Source: Proteles cristata cristata
Taxonomy: Eukaryota; Chordata; Mammalia; Carnivora; Hyaenidae
Reading direction: 5' to 3'
Length of the DNA: 64,000 nucleotides
Assembly (NCBI GenBank): GCA_017311185.1
Contig: JAESUZ010003505.1
Span: 310,001 to 374,000, forward strand
Shown: piece by piece, positions 46,511 through 56,800 of the stretch
Position numbering within the stretch: the stretch's first letter is position 1
Layout of the letters: each line of letters opens with the position of its first letter
Notes under the pieces: generated by a model
What the model was told of the DNA's origin: nothing
The model's database searches: none
What the model saw: the letters and a program-made list of their open reading frames with translations, nothing else
Position numbers and translations under genes: made by a program

Positions 46511-46747
46511 CATAGGCGTGCCTGTAGGACTGTAGTGCATCACAGAACATGCTAAGTTTGAAAGTTAGGCAAACAAGGGTTTCTGGGAATTCACTGAAGA
46601 ACGCATATGTTTAAGTTGTGACATTAGTAGGTATTGCTTGGCAATCAGGGCTTGACCTATACGTTGAAAATGGTGGGTGTTTAATTTTCTGAGCCAGGAG
46701 CAAGAGTAATTTAAGAGGAAACAAAATATTGTTAGCTGAATGTGATT

Positions 46748-46940
46748 TAAAAAAAATTAAAGTTTACTTTTGAGGGAGAAATAGCGTAGGTGGGATGGGT
46801 AGAGAGAGGGCACACAAAGGATCAGATCAGGCTCTTTTGCTAACAACAGTGAGCCGACTGCGGGGCTTGAAATCATGAACGGTGAGATCGTGACCTGAGC
46901 CGGAGCCAGACACTTAACGGATTGAGCATCCCAGGTACTC
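46748..46940 (-). mobile_element. Old antisense carnivore SINE
   Basis: Plus-strand text: AAATTAAAGTTTACTTTTGA, GAGAGAGGGCACACAAAGGA, GACTGCGGGGCTTGAAATCA, GAGATCGTGACCTGAGCCGG, ACTTAACGGATTGAGCATCC and CAGG. Confidence 0.86.
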
Positions 46941-47820
46941 TAAAAGACTAATTTTAGAAGTTGTACATAGGCTGGTTTAGTTGAGTGTTGGTGTGTGTTA
47001 AAGGGAAATCAAAATGCATTGGTGCACAGTCATAGAACTTAATCTGTGTTAAGAAAAATCAAAGGTCCAAGAAATGAGGTCATGGGTATATTGCAGGAGG
47101 AACTGGATTTGAAAGCAAAGAGTATAAAGCAAGAGGCATATCCAGACCAGGTTGGAAGTAAATGCACTTGTCTATTCGAGGAATAAAGAAGAAATGTGGG
47201 ATTTTGGGTTTGGAGGACTGGTAAACCAGTGATACGCTTAGAAGAAATGAGAAGATGATTAGAAGGAAGAACGACATCCCCAGGTCTTTCCTCTATCGCA
47301 CTGTCACATGCTATTATTTCCTTTGTCATTTTGTTGTGCTTTGATTTTTTGCCTTTGCAGATACTGGGTTTTGGGTGTTTCTTTTTTTTTTTTTTTTCCT
47401 TTTAAAAAATTGAAGTTTGGTGGCAACTTGGCATCAAGCAAGTCTATCAGCACCATTTCCCCAACAGCATTTGCTCATTCCACGTCTCTGTGTCATGTTT
47501 TGTAATCCTCAGAATATTTTATTATTCTCTTTGTTAGGATGATTGGAGATCAGTAATCTGCGATGTTACCATTGTGATTGTTGTGGGTACCTCAAACTGT
47601 GCCTGTAAAAGACAGCAAACTTCATTGGTAACTGCGTTGTATGTTCTGATTTCTCCCCAGAGTGGCCATTCCCTGTATAGTTCCCCTTCCTCGGGCCTCC
47701 CTGTTTCCTGAGACACAATGATAGTGAAATTAGGCCAGTCAGTAGCCTACAGTGGCCTCTGAGTGTTCACGTGAAAGGAAGTTGCATGTCTCACTTTAAA
47801 TCAAAAGTTAAAAAATGATT
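46941..47820. other. Unassigned sequence
   Basis: Contains a T-run at about 47383-47397. No gene or named repeat. Confidence 0.5.
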
Positions 47821-48018
47821 GGAGCCCCTGGGTGACTCAGTCGGTTATGTGTCGGACTTTGGCTCAGGTCATGGTCTCATGGTTTGTGAGTTCAAGTCCC
47901 GCGTTGGACTCTGTGCTGACAGCTCAGAGCCTGGAGCCTGCTTTGGATTCTGTGTCTCCCTCTCTGTCTGCCCCTCCTCCACTTACACTCTTTCCTTCAA
48001 AAATAAATAAACATTAAA
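47821..48018 (+). mobile_element. Carnivore SINE
   Basis: GGAGCCCCTGGGTGACTCAG, CGGACTTTGGCTCAGGTCAT, TCAAGTCCCGCGTTGGACTC and TGACAGCTCAGAGCCTGGAG, ending CAAAAATAAATAAACATTAA. No clear duplication. The open frames over it in two phases are SINE translation. Confidence 0.94.
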
Positions 48019-48164
48019 GTTTATAGTTGAAATTCTGAAACTGCTAGATGACCAGTAAGAAGAAATCAGGGACAGTGAAAGGAGAGAAAGGTGGGGGCCA
48101 AATCCCTGAACGTTTCTGTCATTTATGGGTCAGGTTAAGGTGAAGGGGGAAAGTACTGACCTAG

Positions 48165-48511
48165 TTCAGGTTGCTGTATATAACAGAACACCACAACCTG
48201 TGTAACTTAGGCAACAGACATTTATCTCTCATAGTTCTGGAGGCTGGAAGTTCAAGGTTATGGCATCATAGTTAATGTCTGGGTGGGCTCTGCTTTCGGT
48301 TTACAGATGGCTGTGTTCCTATATCCTCGCAAGGCAGAAAGCAGAGATGGAATGAGTTATTGGGTCTCTGATAAGAGATACTAATCCTGTTCTTAAACGT
48401 TCTACCCTCATGACCTAGTTACCTCCCCAGCATTCCACCTCCTAATACCATCGCCCTGGGGGTTAAATTTTCTGCGTAAAGTTTCCTCTTCTCTCTCTTT
48501 AATTCCTTTAT

Positions 48512-48590
<79 letters not shown>

Positions 48591-48710
48591 CCTCCTCCCT
48601 CCCTCCCTTCCCTCCTTCCCTCCCTTCCTCCCTTCCTTTCCCTTTCTTTCTTTCTTTCTTTCTTTCCTTTTTATTTGGCTGGAGAAGACACAAACATTTA
48701 GTCTACAACA
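48165..48710 (-). mobile_element. MaLR LTR (MLT1-like) with an internal polypyrimidine expansion
   Basis: Plus-strand order: TTGCTGTATATAACAGAACA, CATTTATCTCTCATAGTTCT, GGAGGCTGGAAGTTCAAGG, GGCTGTGTTCCTATATCCTC, CTCATGACCTAGTTACCTCC, CCACCTCCTAATACCATCGC, then after the microsatellite AGACACAAACATTTAGTCTA and CAACA. This is the reverse complement of a MaLR solitary LTR. The final gap, which in relatives holds a short TTTTGGGGGGACAC link, is here filled by 160 bp of CT repeat. No gag or pol sequence adjoins. Confidence 0.75.
48510..48672 (+). repeat. (TTTC)n-(CT)n-(CCCT/CCTT)n-(TTTC)n polypyrimidine microsatellite
   Basis: About 160 bp almost purely pyrimidine on the plus strand. It is arranged as TTTC repeats, then CT, then CCCT/CCTT, then TTTC again, which is an approximate mirror symmetry. 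Such tracts can form triplex (H-DNA). The minus-strand translation is an Arg/Lys/Glu-only frame at 48508-48693 and is rejected as a gene. Confidence 0.96.
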
Positions 48711-51167
48711 AATACGGTAATATGGTAGACAGTTTTAAAGAACCTGTTAAGCAGATGAAAGGAGAATAAGATTATAATCTCACAGAAATCATAGGGGAAG
48801 AGTTTCAGGTACTAGGCTATGGACGTTAAAGTTTTTGTTTTGTTTCGAGAACTAGGAAGTCACCCCTGACTACTGAGAAGCTTTCAAAGAAGTCAAAAGG
48901 CAAAGAGTTCATGAATAAACGGAAGCTTGCAATGAAACATACTTTATCTTCCTTTCAGCGGTAAACATCAGACCCCTGAGAACGGACATACTGTGTGTCT
49001 AGTTGGTATGAAGATGAGCAATCTCAGGGTTCAGGGATAGGTTGATTTTCAGCAGCTTCATTTGGTGATAGAAACCGTCTCACCTTACTGATTGTTCAGT
49101 GCCAAACAAGTCCTGTTTGCCTGTTCCCTAGAACTTGCTTCATTCCTTTTCTCTTTTGTTTTGTTTTTGTTTTATCAGTTTGTCACTTTTCTCTGCTAGG
49201 GCTCTGCTTCCTCATGTAATTCTCATCTACTGATGGATGTGACACACCCACTCTGAAATACAAAAGAGTGAAAAAGGCATCAGTATCTGTTGATACTGAA
49301 CAGTGCTACAAATTTACTGGGATAGACGGAATGGGGGTTTATGTATGTATGTATTAGAGACCTTGTAGAACAGTGCTTACATCAAGATATGAAAGAACAA
49401 TAAATATCAAGGAAATAAAGGTCTGTGCTTCAGGTATTTATTTGTACACAATAAAAGAATAAGTACAGATCCGTTAGCTGACTCTTAACAAATTTTATGA
49501 GGCATATATATTTTACTTTATTATGTAATCATAAAACAGCTCAAGAAAAATTAAATGAGCTAATTTGGCACTCTTTCCTAAGGGAAGCTCCTCGTTGAGT
49601 TCATTAGGAGTTTTGCCCAAGGGAAAAAAAAAAAAAACAACTAAATAATCAAGTGTTTTTTTTTTTCTTTCTAAGACTATTCACAGTAGTCCAGAAAGTG
49701 CTTTTTCAGTGTTCAAGTGCTAGTGAATTTCTGCATGAGAAGTCAGCTCTTTTCACCAGAGTAGAGATGGTGCCTTATTCATAGCACACTGCTATGTAAC
49801 TTATGATATGAATTACAGCTTCAGCATACTGCTGTTAACTCCACTTGAGGGATCAGAGTGTTATGATCAACAAGCTTTTTTTTATTATTATTATCCAAAG
49901 AATTGTAGTCAGTACATGATTTTGGCAGAAATACGCCATCAGAGACAAACCGGTATATCAAATGCGCTCCTGGGGCAGAAATAAATTCCTTACTCCAATC
50001 TAAGAGAAACATTGTGTGTCTTAAGTATGTGATTGGGGACATGTTAAGAAAGCTTTTGCCAATGCCCGGGCCATACTTCAGTTAACTAGCAGGCAAGGGT
50101 TTGGGACATAAACTGAACATTGGCATTAGGACCTAGCAGGAAACTATTAGCAGTCAGTGAAAGAAAACAAGTTGAGATGAGCATTTTACTAAATTTGAGC
50201 ACATTGTTTATTTTCTGAAATCTTTTGGAATTATGGTTCTGAGAGACTTTAGAAAAGCCCCTTATGTCTTGCTATTCAATAATGAAATTCTGACTTATCG
50301 AACTAGTAATAGATGTGGGCTCAAAATAGCATGTGTTACGATCTGTATTGCTTGAATGTATTTTTTTCTTTCTTTTTACTTACCATCTCTATCTATGGAA
50401 GGGGCCACTAGGGATAAAAATGGAGATTAAAAAACAAAACAAAACCGCCAAAACCTGGTCTTTCACTTGTCCCAGAACAAGAATTAAGACATTTTTCTTT
50501 CTGACCTAGAAGCAGGAAAATAAGCTTCATGCAAAGTACAGAATGTTGTCGCCTTTCATTGCACATTATAATGTAAGATTAAACATAAAAATTAATATAT
50601 TAGTACACCCACATATGAAATCTGAATTGGGAGTGACACATTGGAGAAACTAGTTCTGCCGGACAAATGATATGAGATTATTTATTCGATCATTCATAAG
50701 GGAGTAATAGAAGTTGTGGCCCTCCTCATTTCCTTTATCACATAGAAAACACGTTTCCTTTCTTGATAGCCCTGCTTTGATCAGATGACCTGGAAAGTCA
50801 TTATTAGCACAGGCTATTTACTGGGGAAGAGTGGTAGAACCTTTTGAATGGTGTCTATTTTGTGTTATAAGACTAACGTCTTACAGGTGCGAGGTGACTT
50901 TTTTTCACCACCTGTACTTTGTGGGAGGTCCACTCTTCAGTTTCATAAAGCTCGGGGAAGATGTAGATGACCCCCTATGGATGAAGGGAGTTAGAAATAT
51001 GGCTGAAATACTATGCACGTCTATCTTGTGACAATACGTTGGTCCAGGCAAGTTCCTCGTTCTAAGTGGGGATACCCCGTCTCGCCAGTGGGCAGGTACT
51101 TTGGTGGGAGCGTGTTCTCATTTCATCCCTGCCGCTCTCCTCCAATCACTAGTCATTTTCTTTAAAA
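48711..51167. other. Unassigned sequence
   Basis: About 2.4 kb with no recognised repeat. Contains an A-run near 49624-49637 and a T-run near 49656-49665. The 66-codon frame at 50831-51031 is unsupported. Confidence 0.5.
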
Positions 51168-51406
51168 CCTTCAGTGAGTGGGGACGCCCAAGTGGCTCAG
51201 TCGGTTAAGCCTCCAACTTCAGCTCAGGTCATGATCTCTTGGTTCGGTTCATGGGTTCGAGTCCCATGTCAGGTTCTGTGCTGATAGCTCAGAACCTGGA
51301 GCCTGCTTCAGATTCTGTGTCTCTGTCTCTTTCTGCCCTTCCCTAACTTGTGCTCTGTCTCTGTCTCAAGAACAAAAAGAGGAGAAGAAAAAAAGCCTTC
51401 AGTAAG
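51168..51406 (+). mobile_element. Carnivore SINE with target-site duplication
   Basis: CCTTCAGTGAG at 51168-51178 and CCTTCAGTAAG at 51396-51406. The body starts GGGGACGCCCAAGTGGCTCA. It contains a small internal duplication (TTGGTTCGGTTCATGGGTTC) around the B-box and ends in a G-rich A-tail (AAGAGGAGAAGAAAAAAAG). Confidence 0.95.
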
Positions 51407-51524
51407 ACATTAGCCTCAGTGTTGGGAATTCGAACAAGAATGGAACCCGGCCCCGCCATGTAGGCTCACATGTTTGCAAAGGGAGCCCTGTGTTACCTGT
51501 GAGAGGCGTCAGCTTCCATCTCCA

Positions 51525-51944
51525 GAGCCTGAGAAAACCAGAGAAGGCTTTTCAGGACAGGTGGCATTTGACTTTAAAAGATGCTGTGATGATCTTCCAG
51601 GGGGACTAGGTGGGAATGGGCCTAAGACAGAGAAAAGGAAAATGGAAACAATGGGCAATAGGGATAATACATAAAAATACAAAATGTAGTAAAATTTAGC
51701 CCTATTGAAAAAAAAAAACACAAAAGGTGTCCTAAAGTTATGCAGAGTGTGGTTACTGAGATGTGGAATAATTGAGAAAGAAGCAGAATTTAAAAAATCC
51801 TTTCCTGTCATTTTTTTTTTTCCTAAAGAACTTTAAATTTTGTTGTTGATGTTGTTAACTTTGTTCTTTAGACAGGAGGCAGAGGGTAATTTTAAGCAAG
51901 GACATGTTGCAGAATTAAAGTTGGGTTTTAGAAGGGCTGTCATA
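51525..51944 (+). mobile_element. Possible second copy of the unresolved ancient repeat
   Basis: GAAGGCTTTTCAGGACAGGT, GGCATTTGACTTTAAAAGA and AAGCAAGGACATGTTGCAGA parallel the middle of the element at 43.7 kb. Identity is low and ends are uncertain. Confidence 0.35.
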
Positions 51945-52150
51945 GGGCACCTGGGTGGCTCAGTCAGTTAAGCATGTGACTTTGGCTGAGGTCGTGATTT
52001 CGTCATGAGTTTCATGGGTTTGAGCCCCAGGTTGGGCTCTGTGCTGACAGCTCAGAGCCTGAAGCCGGCTTCAGATTCTGTCTCTTTCTCTCTGCCCTTC
52101 CTCCACACACTGTCTTTTCTCTCTCTCCTTCAAAAATAAACATTTAGAAA
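51945..52150 (+). mobile_element. Carnivore SINE
   Basis: TAGGGCACCTGGGTGGCTCA, TGACTTTGGCTGAGGTCGTG, GGGTTTGAGCCCCAGGTTGG and GTGCTGACAGCTCAGAGCCT, with a TTCAAAAATAAACATTTAG tail. No firm duplication found. Confidence 0.94.
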
Positions 52151-52267
52151 GACTCTCAGGCAACATGACTCAGGCACGGAATGGGTCAGTAATACTAACG
52201 ACTGGTGACCAATCATCAGGGAAGAGAATCTTATCAAGTTCTAATGTTTTTCTTTGTACTTTGGAAG

Positions 52268-53127
52268 TACAGTAAAACCTTGGATTGTGAGTAATTGGCT
52301 CTTCAAGTGTTTGGCCAGGCCAGCAAACCTCTCTAACAAATTTTAAATTGATAAACAAGCGATGTCATGCAACATGGGTGGTATGTGATGCCAGTTGTCG
52401 CATGACCACAACTGAGCCAATGGTTCTTCTCATTCTCCCTGCTCCACCCATGTGGGGTTGTAGGTGATCGTCTCCCATGCTCGGTCGTTCAGTTTTAGGC
52501 TTCAGTGTTTGGCAGAAATCAGTGTTTTTTCAGAATGCTGGAAGGTGCCCCCAACTGGCGCTTGAAATTGTATTTTTTGTCACTTCAGTGTACCTGTCGA
52601 CAGTCCTCTGCTTTTCTATACAGGGGTAAGCTTAGGAATGCTTTGCTTCATTCTAGGTCAGGCTGCCTGCAGGTATAGACACTTTCCTCTTCTGCCTATT
52701 GCCAGTTACACGAAATATGGTATATGACAAGATTTTGTTGATACTGAACTGTAGTCCACATCCGTTCAAGCGTATACAATGGCCCCCATGCAGTAAAAGC
52801 TTCCATTGAGCCAATAGATAGTAGTGATTCCATTACTGATGGTGAAAGTTGTCCTATGCAGTAACCCTCTCTGTTGTCCCCATCATACCAGCCACGAAGG
52901 TTTTTGAAATGAAGTACAGGTTCATTTGGTTAGTTTTCTTTATAGTTTGCATTTTGTCTTCTTTAACTGTTTTGTAATCATTTTTTTATGAATATTTTTG
53001 GCGTGTGTACTGAATCACCTGAGTTTCCATTGTTTCTTAGGGGGAAAATCACTTTGATACACAAGCACTTTGGATTACAAGCACACTTTTGGAATGAATT
53101 ATGCTCATATACCATGAGCTTCATTTA
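52268..53127 (+). mobile_element. Tigger-like (Tc1/mariner superfamily) DNA transposon, degenerate
   Basis: Starts with TA then CAGTAAAACCTTGGATTGTG, the typical Tigger-type terminal repeat after its TA target. Continues with TTGATAAACAAGCGATGTCA, GACCACAACTGAGCCAATGG, GGGTTGTAGGTGATCGTCTC, and near the right end TACACAAGCACTTTGGATTA and TGGAATGAATTATGCTCATA. The right terminal repeat is decayed. No transposase frame survives; about 0.86 kb suggests an internally deleted copy. The subfamily is not determined. Confidence 0.8.
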
Positions 53128-54721
53128 TTTGACTCTGTTGCCAAATAGGAGAAATTCTGGAAAGCATGTTGTGAAGGATTGGAGTTTTCCAAACTATTTC
53201 TATGTTATTTATTCTATAATGCAGTTTTTGGCATTCATCACAGTCACGGTTTTTTACCTTCTGAGTATTTACGATTAGTCTTAATATATCACCCCTATTT
53301 TATTTACCTGAACTATTTCTAGTTTGCTGTAGCTTGTGTGCTTTTTGTAAATTGCAATAATTCCTTTTCTTAAATTACATGAAAAACAAATTTCCCTTTA
53401 AGGAAAGGGCAATAATTCTGTACTCCTTGATTAACATCCTGGTTTCAGCAATAATTCAGGTAAGTCAGGGTCTTTATTTCCTCTCTAGAATTAAAACACA
53501 AATAAACAAAAACAAACCCTTAATATTGGAAAGAAGATGAATATTAATCTTCCTTTTTTATCATAATATGTATTCTATTGAAATAATTTATAGATAAAGT
53601 AATCCTTTAAATTTTAAACTCTTCTTCATGTAATTTGATGGAGATTGGTTCAAATGATTTTTAGAAACAAATCACTAGTCAAATTTAAGACTGCATGATG
53701 ATGGAAATTTCTATGGTATGACCATTTATTTTTGCATTCTCTTTTTAAAACACTAGTCATAGAAAATAAAGTCACAGTTGCAATTCACAGACAAAACCAA
53801 TGTGCAGTCTTTTGCCAATTTCTTTCTTTTCCATTAACTATGGATATTTTGCATGCTGGCATTGACATGGCTCTGATTAACCTAACATTGCCCTCTTTCT
53901 GCATAGTTCTTGGATTTATTAGAATATTTTGCTTATATACGCCTTTTGAGGGAAAAGAATTAACTGAATTGCAAAGATGCTTATGGCTCAGTGCCAGTAA
54001 CTAAAAAGTACAGCAACCTTGGGTGAAGTCTAAGAATTCTGCGTCCTATGCTCTGAAAACCTTTGGCCCAGTTTTCCATAGAAGTAGATGGAAGTCTTCT
54101 GGAATTGTCAAATAAGACCAAAGTTGTCTCCCTTAAATCCATCCCACTGTATTTGGTGAACATAGAAACTACATTGCAAGAAATGTATGGTCTCTGACAG
54201 ACACAGAATTTTTTAATGAATAATATAAAACCCTAATGAGACGATTGATTCATACATTAACTGCGGATCCCAAGCAGCTGATATCAGAGCAATGACGTGC
54301 AAAGAAGTAGGGTGGACATGCCTATAGGCTTTGCTTTGCAGTCATAATCCCTTGCATGTTGGAAAACATTTAATTTTAGTACAAAATTGCAATCTCAAGT
54401 TGAATTTTTATAGGGCGTGTATTATATATAAGAAGATAAAACGCAGTTTGGGTACCATAGTTGTACTACAAGCTTCAGTAGAAAATAATCTAGTAACCTT
54501 GTAAATGAGTTTGTTACTGTAATTCATAAAATATTTTTTTAGCTTTATAAAACTTTCTTGAATCCATTGAAGATAAACGATTGGGTCTTCACTTCCTAAT
54601 TTCAGTATAAAGTAGAATATTTTCCGTGACTGTCCCTTATTTTTCATTTATCATTTGTAGTGATTTTTATTTTAAAAAGTTTATTTCAGAGAACTTAATA
54701 TCACAAAATTTAAATTATGTA
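53128..54721. other. Unassigned AT-rich sequence
   Basis: No recognised repeat; the 90-codon frame at 53732-54004 is unsupported. Confidence 0.5.
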
Positions 54722-55165
54722 TGGTAGTTTGTGACAGTAAGGAGCAAGGCCTTTAGAATTAGAAAGATCTGGATTTGAATTATTTTTTATGTTTTATTTA
54801 TTTCTGAGAGAGAGAGAGACAGCATGAGCAGGGAAGGGTCAGAGAGAGAGGGAAACACAGAATCTGAAACAGGCTCCAGGCTCTGAGCTAGCTGTCAGCA
54901 CAGAGCCCAGTGTGGGGTTCCAACCCACGAACTGTGAGATCATGACCTGAGCTGAAATCGGATGCTTAACTGACTGAGCCACCCAGGCGCCCCAAGATCT
55001 AAATTTGAATTCTGATTGACGCACTCTTTTACTAAGGGCCATCTTTGCTAATGACTTAATCTTTTTAAAGTTCATTTTCCTTGACTCTAAAAATGGATAC
55101 TTTTACGTAATCCCTAGTTTGTTAGGGAGATTGAATAAGGAAGTATCTAAGTAACTAACTACTGT
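54722..55165 (+). mobile_element. MIR split by a younger SINE
   Basis: The left part (AGGAGCAAGGCCTTTAGAAT, TAGAAAGATCTGGATTTGAA) and the right part (ATTTGAATTCTGATTGACGC, TTGCTAATGACTTAATCTTT, TTCCTTGACTCTAAAAATGG) together follow the MIR sense order. The SINE at 54782-54993 lies between them with its duplication taken from MIR sequence. Confidence 0.75.
54764..55011 (-). mobile_element. Antisense carnivore SINE inside MIR, 18-bp target-site duplication
   Basis: AAGATCTGGATTTGAATT at 54764-54781 and AAGATCTAAATTTGAATT at 54994-55011, with two differences. The body 54782-54993 reads TTTTTTATGTTTTATTTATT at the tail end and GAGCCACCCAGGCGCCCC at the head end. Confidence 0.97.
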
Positions 55166-55868
55166 AGTGAAAGTTAATAAATAACTACTGCTACCATCAT
55201 CATCAATACTGTTATCATAGATTGGCTAAAAGAACCATCTTCTGTATATTTCCCTTTATGCAAATTTTTCTTAATGTATTACCTATTCAGTTGATACTGA
55301 TGCAGAGTAAAAAGAAGTGGCAAAATTAAGTACTATGGGAATAATATCAAGATATCCCGTGTAAATCATTGTAGTTATAAATCTTGTCAATGGACTTAGC
55401 TAAGCAAGTGCCATGATCAGGTAGGCAGTTAACAACAATGAAATCTGTCTTCTAGCCTTTTAAAAATTGTGATGCCTACCAACAGTTGATCCAATCAGGC
55501 CTGTATATAAAACATCATTTTCAGGGTAATATATTTTAATTGCTGTTGGAACTGAGTCCTTACAATATAACTACAATATAACTATAACTTGCTTTATTTG
55601 CCTCCAAATAGTTTTTCCCCCTGTGTAGCAAAATATATGTGGAAAGGGCATCCAAAACAAACAAAAAAACTAGGCTAGTATTCAGACTCTTACGTTAATA
55701 GTCAAATGAAATCTTTTTTTCCCCTTTCCCCTGAATGCTACCTGTGTTTAGAAATAAACACAAAAATAAATGAATAGATGAATAATGAATAAATCCGTGC
55801 AAATGTCCCTAGCAAAGCAGCATTCAACAGGTGTAAGCAAATAATTTTCACATTCAAAAACTAAAATT
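55166..55868. other. Unassigned AT-rich sequence
   Basis: A short imperfect tandem ACAATATAACT occurs near 55562-55583. Nothing else recognised. Confidence 0.5.
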
Positions 55869-56085
55869 CTCAGTACACCTGGGTGGCTCAGTCGGTTAGG
55901 TGTCAGGCTTATGGTTATGCCATAACCAGGGTATGATGATCTCACGGTTTGCGAATTCGAGCTCCACATTGGTCTCCACACTGATGGTACAGAGCCTACT
56001 TGTCATTTTCTGTCTCTTTCCCTCTCTCTCTGCCCTTCCTCCACTCAAAATAAACAGACAAGCTTAAAATTGTTTAAAAAAATAA
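55869..56085 (+). mobile_element. Diverged carnivore SINE
   Basis: CAGTACACCTGGGTGGCTCA, GTCGGTTAGGTGTC, GATGATCTCACGGTTTGCGA, TTCGAGCTCCACATTGGTCT and CTCAAAATAAACAGACAAGC. A local partial duplication (GGTTATGCCATAACCAGG) sits where other copies have GGCTCAGGTCATG; it forms a small inverted repeat. Confidence 0.9.
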
Positions 56086-56544
56086 GAGCTAAAACTCCTT
56101 GCAGTTTTACAGATACAATAGTATGCCTTTTCATCAAATTGGACTCTGAGTTCTACATAATTTTAAAGGAAGAACAGAGAAAACTTAATAAAGTAAATGT
56201 GTTTATGTATATGCAGTTTTTTCAAGATTCCATTTTGGCAATTAAGGAAATTATAAAAAGAATACAAGTAAGCTTTGGTTTTTTTCTTCATAGCCAAGTT
56301 GAACTGTAATACATCTTAAATTTGAGGGAAGGGTTATGCTTAGTGGCAGGAGCTGTCTTTGTTCTTATATAATGAAAGACATGGCTCTTTACTTAAGTCG
56401 TTGCCCCCCTCCCCCCACGCATAACAACTAATGGGTAATTATAATCCATGTAGAATCTTCTGGAGGACCTTGCTAAAAATTCCTGAGCTCTATTCTGCTG
56501 CAGGTGGAGGAGATGACCTTATCTTGGAAGAGGGAGCTTCTGGT
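56086..56544. other. Unassigned sequence, possible hAT scrap
   Basis: AGAATCTTCTGGAGGACCTT and GCTAAAAATTCCTGAGCTC near 56451-56491 resemble the left end of a MER5/MER20-type element, but too little is present to call. Confidence 0.35.
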
Positions 56545-56800
56545 CTAGTCAGTAGAGAGGAATGGGGAAGACACAAGCCCTAGGGCTAGACGGCATGAGT
56601 TTGAATTGTGGCTCCACCATTGGCTAGACGGGCCAGCATGGAACCTCTCACTTAGCTCTTCTCTTTAATTTTTTTTTTTTTTAATTTGTAAAGTGGGGTA
56701 AGATTTGTACCTTTATCACAGAGGTGCTTTAGGATTAAATGAGATAAACACATGTAAACCTGTGGAAATCTTACTATCTGACATATGGTCCGTGACAAGT
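56545..56800 (+). mobile_element. MIR SINE with internal T-run
   Basis: CTAGACGGCATGAGTTTGAA, TTGTGGCTCCACCATTGGCT, CCTCTCACTTAGCTCTTCTC, then a T-run (about 56671-56683), ATTTGTAAAGTGGGGTAAGA, TTTAGGATTAAATGAGATAA and ACACATGTAAACC, in MIR consensus order. Confidence 0.88.

Noticed and set aside
48508..48693. Arg/Lys/Glu-rich minus-strand open frame
   Set aside because: Direct translation of the CT microsatellite.
56430..56510. Possible MER5/MER20 fragment
   Set aside because: Only about 40 bp of resemblance; not enough to call.
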